Shown here: one piece after another, positions 52,346 through 62,154 of the stretch
Numbering within the stretch: the stretch's first letter is position 1
How the letters are laid out: the number at the start of each line of letters is the position of its first letter
Source: Heloderma charlesbogerti
Lineage: Eukaryota > Chordata > Lepidosauria > Squamata > Helodermatidae
Assembly (NCBI GenBank): GCA_026122225.1
Contig: JANEZZ010002355.1
Location: forward strand, 682,001-746,000
Length of the DNA stretch: 64,000 nucleotides
Reading direction: 5' to 3'
The notes under the pieces: model-generated
Database searches by the model: none
What the model saw: the letters and a program-made list of their open reading frames with translations, nothing else
Told to the model about the DNA's origin: nothing
Made by a program: the position numbers and the translations under genes

Positions 52346-53680
52346 GATCATGAGCTGCTTCTTGCAAAATTTCGGCTTAAATTGAAGAACGTAGGGAAAA
52401 CCACTAAACCATTCAGGTATGACCTAAATCATATCCCTTATGAATATACAGTGGAGGTGAGGAATAGATTTCAGGGATTAGACCTGATAGAAAGAGTGCC
52501 TGAGGAACTATGGGCGGAGGTCCGTAACATTGTTCAGGAGGCAGCAACGAAATCCATCCCAAAGAAAAAGAAGTGCAAGAAAGCCAAGTGGCTGTCTGAT
52601 GAGGCTTTACAAGTAGCTGACGAAAGAAGGGAAGTGAAAAGCAAGGGAGAAAGGGGAAGATATAGCCAACTGAATGCAGAGTTCCAGAGAATAGCAAGGA
52701 GAGACAAGAAGGCCTTCTTAAATGAACAATGCAAAGAAATCAAGGAAAACAACAGAATGGGAAAGACTAGAGATCTCTTCAAGAAAATCGGAGATCTCAA
52801 GGGAATGTTTTGTGCAAAGACAGGCATGATAAAGGACAAAGAAGGCAGGGGCCTAACAGAAGCAGATGAGATTAAGAAGAGGTGGCAAGAATACACAGAA
52901 GAACTATACAGGAAAGATCTTAATGTCCCTGATAGCCATGATAGTGCAGTCACTGAACTTGAGCCAGACATCCTAGAGCCTCTTGTTGAAGGTGAAAGAG
53001 GAGAGTACAAAAGCTGGTTTGAAACTCAACATTAAAAAAACGAAGATCATGGCATCTGGCCCCATCACTTCCTGGCATATAGAAGGGGAAGAAATGGAAG
53101 CAGTGACAGATTTTATTTTCTTCAGCTCCAAGATCACCGCAGACAGTGACTGTAGCCATGAAATTAAAAGATGCTTGCTCCTTGGGAGGAAAGCTATGGC
53201 AAACCTAGACAGCATAGTAAGAAGCAGAGACATCACCTTGCCGACAAAGGTCCGCATAATCAAAGCTATGGTTTTCCCAGTAGTAATGTATGGCTGTGAG
53301 AGCTGGACTATAAGGAAGGCTGAGCGCCGAAGAATCAATGCTTTCGAACTGTGGTGCTGGAGAAGACTCTTATGAGTCCCCTGGACTGCAAGGAAGTCAA
53401 ATCAGTTAATCCTAAAGGAAATCAATCCTGAGTGCTTATTGGAAGGACAGATACTGAAGCTGAAGCTCAAATATTTTGGCCACCTAATGCGAAGAGAAAA
53501 CTCTCTCGAAAAGACCCTGGTGCTGGGAAAGACTGAAGGCAAAAGGAGAAGGGGATGACAGAGGATGAGATGGCAAGATAGCATCACTGATGCAATGAAT
53601 ACGAACTTGAGCACACTCTGGGAGAGAGCGGAGGACAGGAAGGCCTGGAGTGCTATGGTCCATGGGGTCACGAAGAGTCG
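52345..53680 (+). pseudogene. BovB ORF2 remainder lacking the RT core
   Basis: Frame 52283-53035 carries CGSDHELLLAKFRLKLKNVGK, the Lys-rich linker and the pre-RT region up to TELEPDILE. It then jumps by deletion to PLVEGERGEYKSWFETQH in the wrong frame and stops. Frame 52983-53375 resumes at KTKIMASGPITSWHIEGEE and CESWTIRKAERRRINAF. The conserved RT blocks, including the YADD box, are absent. A further stop follows near 53372 before the C-terminal zone. Completely inactive. Confidence 0.85.
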
Positions 53681-53716
53681 GACATAACTTAACGACTGAA
53701 CAACAACAACAACAAG

Positions 53717-54474
53717 GTACCTTCTAACAACTGTAATTTTTAACATATTCCATAACAACTGAAGATAGCAACTCTTCCAAAGGACTCCAGGGATGTCATG
53801 GAAGGTTTCAATGTAAAACTTTCCATATTTTGACTGTGGATTTTTTTTTTCTTACTTCTTCAATTTGGGTGCACTCATGAACCACTAAGATTGCAATTCT
53901 ATATCAACTATTACTATATCATATATTCAATGAGTGGAGGTCAGAAAGAAAGACGCCTGGCAAACCACGAAAAACAGACAGGATGGATTTAACAAAATTC
54001 GTACATTCCTACTTCTCACTAAGTTTCTTTTGGGAAGGTTCCACTAGGGAAGGGTGAGAAATTTGTATGGTGCACAATTCAATAAGAACTTAGCAAATGT
54101 GCACTTCTCAAACCTAAACACAAACTGATATGCAGTTTGCTGCTGAAAGTTTATGATGCAGTTTGCAAAAAAAAAAAAAAGTTCAGCAATGAGTAGCTTT
54201 CAAAAAATGTGCACCAAAAATATGTAAATTTGTAAAGATGTGTACAAAAGCACATTTATCAATTGGAAAAATGCATACATTTGCAAAAGTGTGCAGAAAT
54301 GTATACATTCAGGAAAATGCATACCACAAATGCAGAGTTCTTTTAAAAGAAAATGTGCACAAAAATGTGCAGACTAAAAAAGAAAAATGCAGCCCAATGC
54401 AGAATTAGGATGGAATGAACTTAGTACTGGAAAAATGAGAACAAAATTAAGATTGACAGATTTGCCCATCCCTA
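53717..54474. mobile_element. Probable AT-rich hAT-like element (right end only secure)
   Basis: The right end 'tttgcccatcccta' stops at 54474. The interior from about 54090 has 'aaaatgtgcac', 'aaatgcatac' and 'gtgcagaaatg' words of the AT-rich hAT family. A CAGGGATG at 53788 could be the left end, but no matching duplication flanks it (cattccat on the right). 53720-53780 holds the last (AAC) remnants and unassigned sequence. Confidence 0.45.
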
Positions 54475-54599
54475 CATTCCATCCTCTTTACTTCCCCCAT
54501 GTGATATTTTACCATGTCAGTAAAGCCATGGTACTTATTAAGGTATTACTTTTAATTTCAGGGCTCAACATGCTGGCTCTCTAATGCAGGCGTCCCAAC

Positions 54600-55553
54600 T
54601 AGGGATGGGGGAGAATTTTTCCCCGAAACTTCAGGGGGCCGAGTGCCAACGCATTCGGCCCCCCGACATCGGCGGTGAAATTCTCCGCCCCCCTGCCCCC
54701 CCAGGATGGGACTTACCTTTCACGAATGTCCCTCCTGGCGGCGGGTCCCGGGGGCGGTTCGTCGGGTCTTCGTCAGGGGCGGGGGCGGCAGCTGATCTTT
54801 CGACCGGCTGCCGCCGCCGCCATTACAAGTGCAGTAAAAAAAACAAAAACAACAACCCCGTGATAGGCTACGTAACGATTAACGTAGCCTATCACGGCTA
54901 GATCTCCAAAGTCAGCCATGATAGGCTACGTTAATCGTCACGTAGCCTATCACGGGTGACTTTGGGGGGAAAAAAAAGCACGTACACAAATGGCGGCCCC
55001 CATAGGGAGCCGCCATTTGCGTTCCTTATTTGGTCCCTGTAGTCTACGTAAAGATTTACGTAGACTATGGCGAAAATAAGGGAACGCTATTTGTTTTGCC
55101 CTTATTTTCGCCGTAGTCTACGTAAATCTTTACGTAGACTACAGCAACCAAATAAGGAACGCAAACGGCGGCTCCCTATGGGGGCCGCCATTTGCGTACG
55201 TGCTTTTTTTTTTTTTTTCCAAAGTCACCCGTGATAGGCTACGTAACGATTTACGTAGCCTATCATGGCTGACTTTGGAAATCTAGCCGTGATAGGCTAC
55301 GTTAATAGTTACGTAGCCTATCACGGGGGTGGTTTGTTTTTTTGTTTTTTTCGTGGCCGGGTAGATGGGGGGCAATACCCAGCCTGAATTTCGCCAGCGA
55401 GGGATGGGGCGCCTCCTGCCCGGCCTGAATTTCAGCCGGGCGAGGCGGGGTGCCTCCCCCCCCTCGCATGAACTTCGGGTGGAGAAGCGAAGCGCCTCCC
55501 CCCCACCACGAAGCAAGCTTCGAGGACAGGTAAGGGACTTTCGTCCATCCCTA
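54600..55553 (-). mobile_element. Palindromic non-autonomous hAT-like element, complete (subfamily 2, inverted)
   Basis: Ends TAGGGATGG and CCATCCCTA, with identical 8-bp duplication gtcccaac (54592-54599 and 55554-55561). End B is at left, with an inverted 'aaaggtaagtcccatcc' about 112 bp in and a 'gccgaatgcgttggcactcg'-type hairpin. End A is at right, with 'gacaggtaagggactttcg' 20 bp from the end and GC blocks 'gcgaagcgcctcccccc'. The core has six small palindromes (about 54858-54894, 54915-54952, 55036-55068, 55110-55142, 55228-55265, 55289-55324). 954 bp, non-coding. Confidence 0.9.
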
Positions 55554-55561
55554 GTCCCAAC

Positions 55562-55841
55562 ACAGCACCAACCAGCGCCATGGCACTCGTGGGGACCTCT
55601 AGTGGCACCCATGAAGCTCTCCCCTCCCTGCCCCATTCAAAAATGGTTTTATGAAAAACATTGGAAAATGTTAGGGCAGTCTTCTTTCTCTCCCTTTCTA
55701 GCCTCTAGCCTTGCTTTTTCGGTCCCCTCTACCTCTTTGCCTTGCTATTTCCCCTTTCCAGCCTCTCGCCTCGATATTTCCTGACTATTTAGGAAAACTG
55801 AGTGGGAAGGCACAATGCACAAAAAACATCAGGAAGGAAAA
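55562..55841. other. Unassigned non-coding sequence
   Basis: C/T-rich; repeated 'cctctagc' and 'ccttgctatttcccc' wording continues at 55980-56040. No gene. Confidence 0.35.
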
Positions 55842-55912
55842 GATCCCAAAGCACCACTGAGTATGGTCTATAAGAATTGTATTTGTATACATACTCAGTG
55901 GCGCTTTGGGAT

Positions 55913-55913
<1 letters not shown>
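55842..55913. repeat. Hairpin with 24-bp arms
   Basis: Arms 'gatcccaaagcaccactgag' (from 55842) and its inverse 'ctcagtggcgctttgggatc' (to 55913) pair over 24 bases with one mismatch around a 24-base loop. It lies next to a (CA)n tract. Confidence 0.65.

Positions 55914-55941
<28 letters not shown>
55914..55941. repeat. (CA)n microsatellite
   Basis: About fourteen CA units directly after the hairpin. Confidence 0.93.
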
Positions 55942-55943
<2 letters not shown>

Positions 55944-56727
55944 TCTCTTTAGCCCACTGTTTCTCCTGCTCCTTGATCTTTCTCTATGCCTTTGCCTTGC
56001 TGTTTCCCTCCCACTCCAGCCTCTAGCTCCACTATTTCCCCATGCCTCCACCTCTTTAGCTCATTTTTTTACTAGCCAGTCCCCACGGTGCCCCTTATTT
56101 GACTAGACACATCCTCTGTGAGTGCCATTTTGTGATGGTGCCCACAGCAGTTTTTCAAATTCGCAGATGTGCCCATGGGTCCAAAAAGGTTCAGGATCCC
56201 TGCATGGAGACCTCTGGAAGTATGTTTCTCATATTGTCCTCAGAATTCATCTTCCATTCAATGTGTACTCACAAATTACTCAGAGCTGAGTGACTGACCT
56301 TGCTTGCTAGGCATTAAAACAACAACAGCAACAATACCGGAGCATTGTTTGCAATCACAACAAAAAAGCTGGCTCACTGGTCACTGCATAACAATAAAGG
56401 CAGCGATAAAGTGTTCATGTCCAACAGAATTTGAAACTGGATGGTCCTATCTTGAATAAGAGATCTTTTGAACAACAAAACCTTTTTCTAATTAAGTGGG
56501 AGAAAAGGCAGTCTTCCAGTCCTGGCCTGTCTCACAATTGCTTAAGTAATGAAAAGGGTAATCTCTTGCTGGAGGTTGAAATGTGGGCTCTGTCTGGATT
56601 GTTCCATATACATTTGTCAGAAATTCACACTGTTATTCTTCTTCAGCAGAGAGAAAAGACCACAAAGTTAGCAAAAGAAATTCTGCCTAATTATTTCAAA
56701 ATCAGAAAACCATGAAGGGAGAACATT
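55942..56727. other. Unassigned non-coding sequence
   Basis: Nothing recognised beyond low-complexity pyrimidine sequence near 55960-56050. Confidence 0.35.
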
Positions 56728-56815
56728 AACTGTGCAGTCCTAGGCACTTCTACTCAGAAGAAAGCCCCATTGAGTTCAATGACACTTACTCCTAGGTAAG
56801 TGTATATAGTAAGGG
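56728..56815. repeat. Short dispersed repeat, 'gacttactcctaggtaag' family
   Basis: Starts 'actgtgcagtcctaggca', with 'tcagaagaaagccccattga' and 'cacttactcctaggtaagtg'. Same family as 24546-24636. Confidence 0.55.
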
Positions 56816-56876
56816 TGGGCAACACATGGTCCATAGTCCACATGCAGCCTCCATCATCCACCACTGCCCCCACACC

Positions 56877-56912
<36 letters not shown>

Positions 56913-57279
56913 AAACAAAATGGTACCCAGAGCACTACAGAGTGCCAACAATGTCAAATCTGGCCTGCAAACAATCTAGATTTGACTTTTTTGGTGCTCC
57001 GTAGTGCTGAAGATACAATTTCCCCCCATTTTAAAAAATTCATTATTCGGGTCACCCAGCAGATTGTAGCCCATGGTGGAGGGGGGGAGGCAGTTTGGCA
57101 GAAGAAAAAGGACCCCGGCCCTCCTAAAGTTGCCCTCCCCTGGTGTATAGGATTGCAGCCTCAGTCCAAAATCCTGCAAACCAATCTAGAGTTTGTTTTC
57201 CTCTTCTACTTGTATTGTATAGGGCAGCCTTGACCAGCCATGCAAATGGCCATGCTAGCTGGGATAAGAGGAGTTAACA
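56816..57279. other. Unassigned sequence with (AT)n tract
   Basis: (AT)n at about 56879-56911. The start 'gggtgggcaacacatggtcc' resembles the left end of the hAT-like MITE at 16401, and 57080-57150 holds 'gttgccctcccctgg'. A degraded related element is possible, but no duplication was found. Confidence 0.4.
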
Positions 57280-57461
57280 GTGGAGGCTGGTGGCTCTGAT
57301 GTCAGTGGCGTGGCAAATCCACTCTGGGTTTCTGTCAAAACTAGTCATAACTCTAAAGGAGCTATCCAACCTTGGATCCATTAGAGTTCTGGCTGGTTCT
57401 GACAGAAACCTGGAGCAGATTCACTGTCTCACTGACATCGGAGCTACCAGCCTCCACAGGC
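57280..57461. mobile_element. Palindromic MITE, 'gtggaggctggtggctc' family
   Basis: Starts cagtggaggctggtggctct and ends 'ggagctaccagcctccac'. 'actctgggtttctgtcaaaa' faces 'tctgacagaaacctggagc'. Colinear with 26459-26681, apart from a shorter centre. Confidence 0.78.
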
Positions 57462-57776
57462 TGCAGTACAGACAAAATGGGGGTCACTAGGCTGGGGAAG
57501 GTTGGTATAACGGGAAAGTTTTCTGAAAGCTCATTGAAAAGAAAGGGAGATGCTCAAAAGCACACTGGAATTTCTCAGTAGGATTTGGGATAGGATTAGC
57601 AGAAAGATGAAATTGAGTCATTTCCATTTTATTCAGTCTGGGGAGGGGGGGAGAGAGACACTCACCTTAGCAACAATGATAAATTACTTTTCTATTTATT
57701 ACTTCCAAATGCCTACCATATGATTTATCCTACATTTAATGATTAGCAATGGTAATTGAGCAGCAAACTGCACATT
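57462..57776. other. Unassigned non-coding sequence
   Basis: Nothing recognised. Confidence 0.3.
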
Positions 57777-58055
57777 AAGGTAAAGTCATGTCCGACTCTA
57801 GGGTGTGGTGCTCATCTCCGTTTCTAAGCCGAAGAGCCAGCAGTGTCCGAAGACGCTTCCGTGGTCATGTGGCCCGGCATGACTGAACACGAGGTGCACG
57901 GAACACTGTTGCCTTTCCCGCTGAAGTGGTACCTATTTATCTACTTGCAATTTCTCACTTTCGAACTGCTAGGTTGGCAGAAGCTGGGACTGAAGACGGG
58001 AGCTCACTCTGCCACGCAGCACTCGGGTCTCGAACTGCTGTCTGCCTACCTTCTG
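57777..58055 (-). mobile_element. tRNA-derived SINE (second type), minus strand
   Basis: 'gtaaagtcatgtccgactct' and 'gtgctcatctccgtttctaa' open the repeat as read here, followed by 'ggtcatgtggcccggcatga' and 'aactgctaggttggcagaag'. The tRNA-like B box appears inverted as 'gggtctcgaactgctg'. This is a common squamate SINE pattern; family name not certain. A tiny related piece ('taaaggtaaaggtggtgctc') is at 44102-44121. Confidence 0.6.
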
Positions 58056-58858
58056 GTCTGCAGTTTGCTGTATAGTTCTGGCCTTGAGTGCATTGGGGGT
58101 TTTTTACCAGTTGCCAGCATGCCTCAGTCCAGATTGGGACCTTAGCATGGGGGGGGGGAGGAGGGCTTAAATGCATTGCCCCCTACTGTGGTTCCAATCT
58201 AGACTGGAAACCCCACACCTGCAATTTGCATTGCCAAAAGAAGGAACCATTCATTTCAATGGATCCTTATTTGGCAACTCAAATTACAGATGTGGAGGGT
58301 GATCTGGATTGGGACTACAGTGGGGGGGGGTAAAGCCCCCCTACCCCCCCATGCTAGGGTCCTGAACCAGATCACAGTCCTGGTGCTGACAATTTGTAGC
58401 ATCAAGGTCAGAAATATACAGCAAAAATTAACATGTAGTTTGGCCCTGAGAAGGATGTGGAGAAACAGCAGAGAAACATTTAACAGAGCTTCTACAACAT
58501 TTTTGAGAAACCCACTGCAAATACTCTTGCCAGTTACCCAGTCAATAAACCAGAATTAGGGCAGAGCATACAAGTATGCTATTGGCATATCACATCTGGA
58601 TGCAACTACATGCAGTTTTCACTTATATAATGCTCTCTCTTTTTTGTACATTTCTTTCACTAATATGCATATGTTTCTGTGGACTTTCCCCTAATATATA
58701 TAGGTTTGTGCCCCTAATACATTCAATTTTTGAACACATTTTTGGTTCGGAGAACTGCATTGCAAAATCCAGACAAGTGGTTTGGAACGTGAAGGACAAC
58801 TGAAAATAAAGTAGTTTGTATCAGTATTAAAAATGAACAAACCTCTCCCCCATCCCTA
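58056..58858. other. Unassigned; ends in a hAT-type terminus
   Basis: 58120-58380 holds repeated 'ccagattgggac'/'tctggattgggacta' and G-rich runs in partly inverted arrangement. 58851-58858 is CATCCCTA preceded by AT-rich sequence, so a hAT-like element probably ends here. Its left end was not located. Confidence 0.4.
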
Positions 58859-59291
58859 CTTAGCGTGGGTGAAAGGTTCATCTCTCCATTTATCTCTGAA
58901 GCGCATGAGAAAGTGTATCTTCATACAATATCATGAACCACTACCAGAAGGGTTCCTCTCCATGCATCATGTAACGCCTTGCTGATGATCTCTGGATCAG
59001 GGACAATTAACTTCCAGTAAGAATAGAGTTGATGCAATAACCAAGCAATGGGACACACTGTCTTTGGAGTAAGTTCACTTAATTCAGTGGGACTCACTTC
59101 TGAGTAGGCATGCATAGGATTGCGGTGTATATGTTCTTGGAGAAACCTGATCAAACAATAAATCACTATACAATCTTTTCCTTGAGACACTCAAGAATAA
59201 CAGGTAGTTTGAGTTCAGTCAAACAACAACAACAGCAACAAATCAGCTAGTTCCAGATGGGTTTTCCCTTTTGATTATTGCTTTTCTAGAA
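58859..59291. other. Unassigned; short 'tgggactcacttctgag' repeat inside
   Basis: 59060-59145 resembles an inverted-orientation or diverged member of the 24546-24636 repeat family ('agtgggactcacttctgagt', 'gcataggattgcgg'). Nothing else seen. Confidence 0.35.
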
Positions 59292-59548
59292 TCAAATAGT
59301 TTATTTATTTTTTATTTATTGCATTTATATCCCGCCTTTTTTCCTCTTGCAAGGAACCCAAGGCGGCGTACATAATCCTCCTCCTCCATTTTATCCTCAC
59401 AACAACAACCCTGTGAGGTGGGTTGGGCTGAGAGTCTGTGACTGGCCCAAAGTCACCCACTGAGCTTCCATGGCTGACTGGGAACTAGAACCCAGATCTC
59501 CCAACTCCCAGTCCAGCACTCTCACCACTACAACACGCTGGCTTGTTA
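59292..59548 (-). mobile_element. Sauria-type SINE, minus strand
   Basis: Same layout as 31288-31564: tail 'tttattgcatttatatcccg' with 'ccttttttcctcttgcaagg', body 'ctgtgaggtgggttgggct' and 'gagcttccatggctga', and head with inverted B box 'gaactagaacccag' and 'ctcaccactacaacac' (A box). The two copies are closely similar, suggesting fairly recent activity. Confidence 0.82.
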
Positions 59549-60265
59549 TGTTAGACCTTTAGCAGTAGGACACTTTTTCTTTTTTTGGAAAAGCTTGATG
59601 CTGAAAGGGAAAAAAGAGCCTCCTGCTAATATCGCTTTTACTTCTTAATTTTGAGTAGTGTTAGGGTTTAATTTATCAGGAGAGTTCTAGACATGGATAT
59701 TTGGTGATGAATGAACCATGAAAGTTTTAGGATCAATGTGTAATATTAATTGCTGACTTTTAAGCTGTGGATTTATGCTACATCTTTCATTCATATGTAG
59801 TTTGGGAACATGTTCTGTAGCATATATAATAAAACAATATGATGGTTTCCTCCTTTTTATCTTGTAGAAAATGTAATGGAACAGAGAGTTCACTACCTTA
59901 GGAGACAGACAAAGGGAAAATATAAAAGGTGGCTCCTTTATGGAGATAAACACCATAGCTTCAAATGTTATCCCAGAAGCCGAGACTCAGAAGTAAGCAT
60001 ACAAGACGATCAATCCCTTCACCATATGTCCTCATAAAACAGGACTCAGTTAAATGGGAATGAGATTCAAATGCAATGCTCCATCTTAAACAGTTTTAAT
60101 TCTCAAATACAGAGCATTTGGCTAAACAGGATGTTTCAGAGGATTGTTGTTTTGTTTTGTTTTCTCTGATAATTACAAGGAAAAAACCTACAACCAAAAT
60201 CTTTGTCTTTCTGGCACTTACCCAGAAGGAGGACACGGGAGACAAAGCATTTCTATGATATAAGG
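59549..60265. other. Unassigned AT-rich sequence
   Basis: Nothing recognised. Confidence 0.35.
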
Positions 60266-60322
60266 TTTATTTACATATACATATAATATGCATATACATA
60301 TAATATGCATATACATATTCAA
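60266..60322. repeat. Tandem repeat, 17-bp unit
   Basis: The unit 'acatatacatataatatgc' (period 17) is repeated about three times. Confidence 0.85.
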
Positions 60323-60648
60323 TAAACAAACCTGTTTGGTTTAATATGTTGTATTAAGAGCTTTCTCTGTTCACTCAAGCCTCCAAATGCCACGAAATTG
60401 CAGCTGTTAAGGACCACACCTTTAACAGACATGTTATTTAGGCAATATGCAGATAGTACAGTATCCTATGCTGTGGCTAGTTCCAACTTCACTACTACCT
60501 TGGAACTGGATTCCTGTCAGCGGCAAAGTGCTGTACCTAAGTCCCAGATGTGTCTGTTCACTAGAGTAGACACATGGATACTACTGAATCTGTCATGCAA
60601 CCGAAGCTCCATTCCACATTACAAGTACCCAGCTGGCAAATAATACCA
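60323..60648. other. Unassigned non-coding sequence
   Basis: Nothing recognised. Confidence 0.3.
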
Positions 60649-60725
60649 TCCACATAGAATTATAGAGTTGAAAGGGACCTTAAAGGTTGGCAAGGACCAT
60701 CCTCAAGCCTACCTCTCCCACACCA
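60649..60725 (-). repeat. CR1-type LINE tail remnant
   Basis: 'atagaattatagagttgaaa' and 'gggaccttaaaggttggcaa' match the inverted terminal segment of CR1 elements. A similar vestige may lie at 61283-61320. Confidence 0.5.
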
Positions 60726-61562
60726 CACGTTTCAGATCAGTCTGTTGAGCTGTCTTCTCAGTATAAGCCATAGAACTTACCTCTCCCCCACCCCACTCCA
60801 CTCCACTCCACCCCACAACACACACACACACACACACCAATTTCTGGTTATAATGGCAGAATGCAATTCATCTGACTCACCCTTGCCAATACAGAGCTAT
60901 GTCTGTGACCCTATAACGCAGGCTGAGCTTAAGATGAGGGTTCAGAGAATTGGCACTCCAACAAATTCCTGATACCCATCAGGGAAACCATAGTGCCATA
61001 GGATTTTCTGCAGAGAGCAAAGTCTCCCTCTTTTTCAGACACAGTTCTAGCACAGACTTTATGCTACATGCACAGATCTCAGTCACCCCCTCCTCTTGAC
61101 TAGTGGGAGAGAAGAAAGAGGAGTCATCTTTCCCCATCACCTATGCTTTTTGGCCATCCTAGCCTCCATTGAATGAAACAGACCACCAGAACTTTACTGG
61201 CTATATCAACTATATTTTGTTAGGTCTTTAGAGGTATTGCCTCTTCTTACAGAAATACCTTTACTTACAAGAACCTTAGAGTCAAGAATTATGGAGTTAG
61301 AAGGGATCAGCTGCTGCAGGTTTTAAGAAATCTGGTTGCTATTTTCTGTACTTTATTCCTGGGGAAGTTGTTTGCAGTTTGTGGTGTTTCTTATAGCCAT
61401 TTGCAATTTGTAGTGTATATAGGTAAGGTTTATTTGGCTCAGGTTTACACATTACTGATAAATAACTGATGTTGTGTTGTAATGTTTGATTTAGCCTGTT
61501 TTGTAGTTAATTTGAAATATTATGTTAGTATTAGTGAAATGAGTTGTTTATTATTGTAATGG
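60726..61562. other. Unassigned sequence with CA and CCACT tracts
   Basis: (CCACT)n-like and (CA)n tracts at about 60785-60838. No gene. Confidence 0.35.
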
Positions 61563-61675
61563 CGTACTACTGTAATGATGTATTTATATCGTTTTTGTAT
61601 TGCTGTTTTGTTAGCCACTTCGGGCACTTTTTGGGGAAAAGCGGCTTATAAATTAAATCATCATCATCATCCTGA
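61563..61675 (+). repeat. LINE/SINE 3' tail with (ATC)n
   Basis: 'tgttttgttagccacttcgg' and 'aaagcggcttataaattaaa' run into (ATC)n, a typical 3' tail of L2-like LINEs or SINEs that share it. Confidence 0.5.
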
Positions 61676-62021
61676 CCAACCCCATCCCATAACAGTACGT
61701 TTCTTCTCACTTCTATTCCAATTTTGCAATGTACCAGTGTGAGATAGAAATCTCATTAAAGCAATGAGATCGAGATTTATGGATTTCACTTGTGAATCAC
61801 TTTGCATGTTTACATCAAAGTTCTCCTTGAGCAGAAATGATGAATAATGCTGAAGCCTTGGGCAGGAATATAAGCAGCAGAATTCAGTTTATCAGTCAGT
61901 TCTCTTTTGACTACAAAGCTGAGAAAAGTTCTTATTCAAACTGGAAGAATGAACAAACAGGTTCTCAACACAGATAGTACTTTGGGCAAATATATTTTTT
62001 ACATATACAGCCAAGGGACAT
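61676..62021. other. Unassigned non-coding sequence
   Basis: Nothing recognised. Confidence 0.3.
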
Positions 62022-62149
62022 AATGGGTTGGAACCACCAGACTTAGCCATACTTTAAGTAGATCCATTGAAATCAATGGGACTTGTTAGTCATGACTACC
62101 TTGGGTCCCATTGTTTTCAATGGGTCTACTCGAAGCACGATCCAACCCA
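62022..62149. repeat. Short palindromic repeat, 'ttggatc' type
   Basis: 'atgggttggaaccaccagac' faces 'cgatccaaccca'; 'agtagatccattgaaatcaa' faces 'ttgttttcaatgggtctact'. Hairpin of about 60-bp arms; ends right beside the Tc1 element. Confidence 0.7.
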
Positions 62150-62154
62150 ATATA

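Larger units (their letters stand above)
51275..53716 (+). mobile_element. BovB (RTE-clade) LINE with 5' region, internally deleted
   Basis: Begins 'ttgtagccccttcatggat' and 'cactgccttgttgtggtgaa', the 5' region typical of BovB, and ends 'gtcggacataacttaacgac' plus an (AAC)n tail. Relative to the copy at 38997 it lacks the segment matching 39931-40703 (773 bp, most of the reverse transcriptase); the junction is at 52978/52979. It inserted in, or next to, the degenerate tandem block. No clear target duplication was found. Confidence 0.92.

Noticed and set aside
53788..54474. A complete AT-rich hAT with left end CAGGGATG
   Set aside because: Flanking bases do not match. The 8-mer tacattcc occurs near both 53992 and 54473, but would require ends that do not fit the family.
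56728..56815. Splice-donor 'aggtaagtg' at 56795 as an exon border
   Set aside because: It is part of a dispersed short repeat also seen at 24600; no open exon precedes it.
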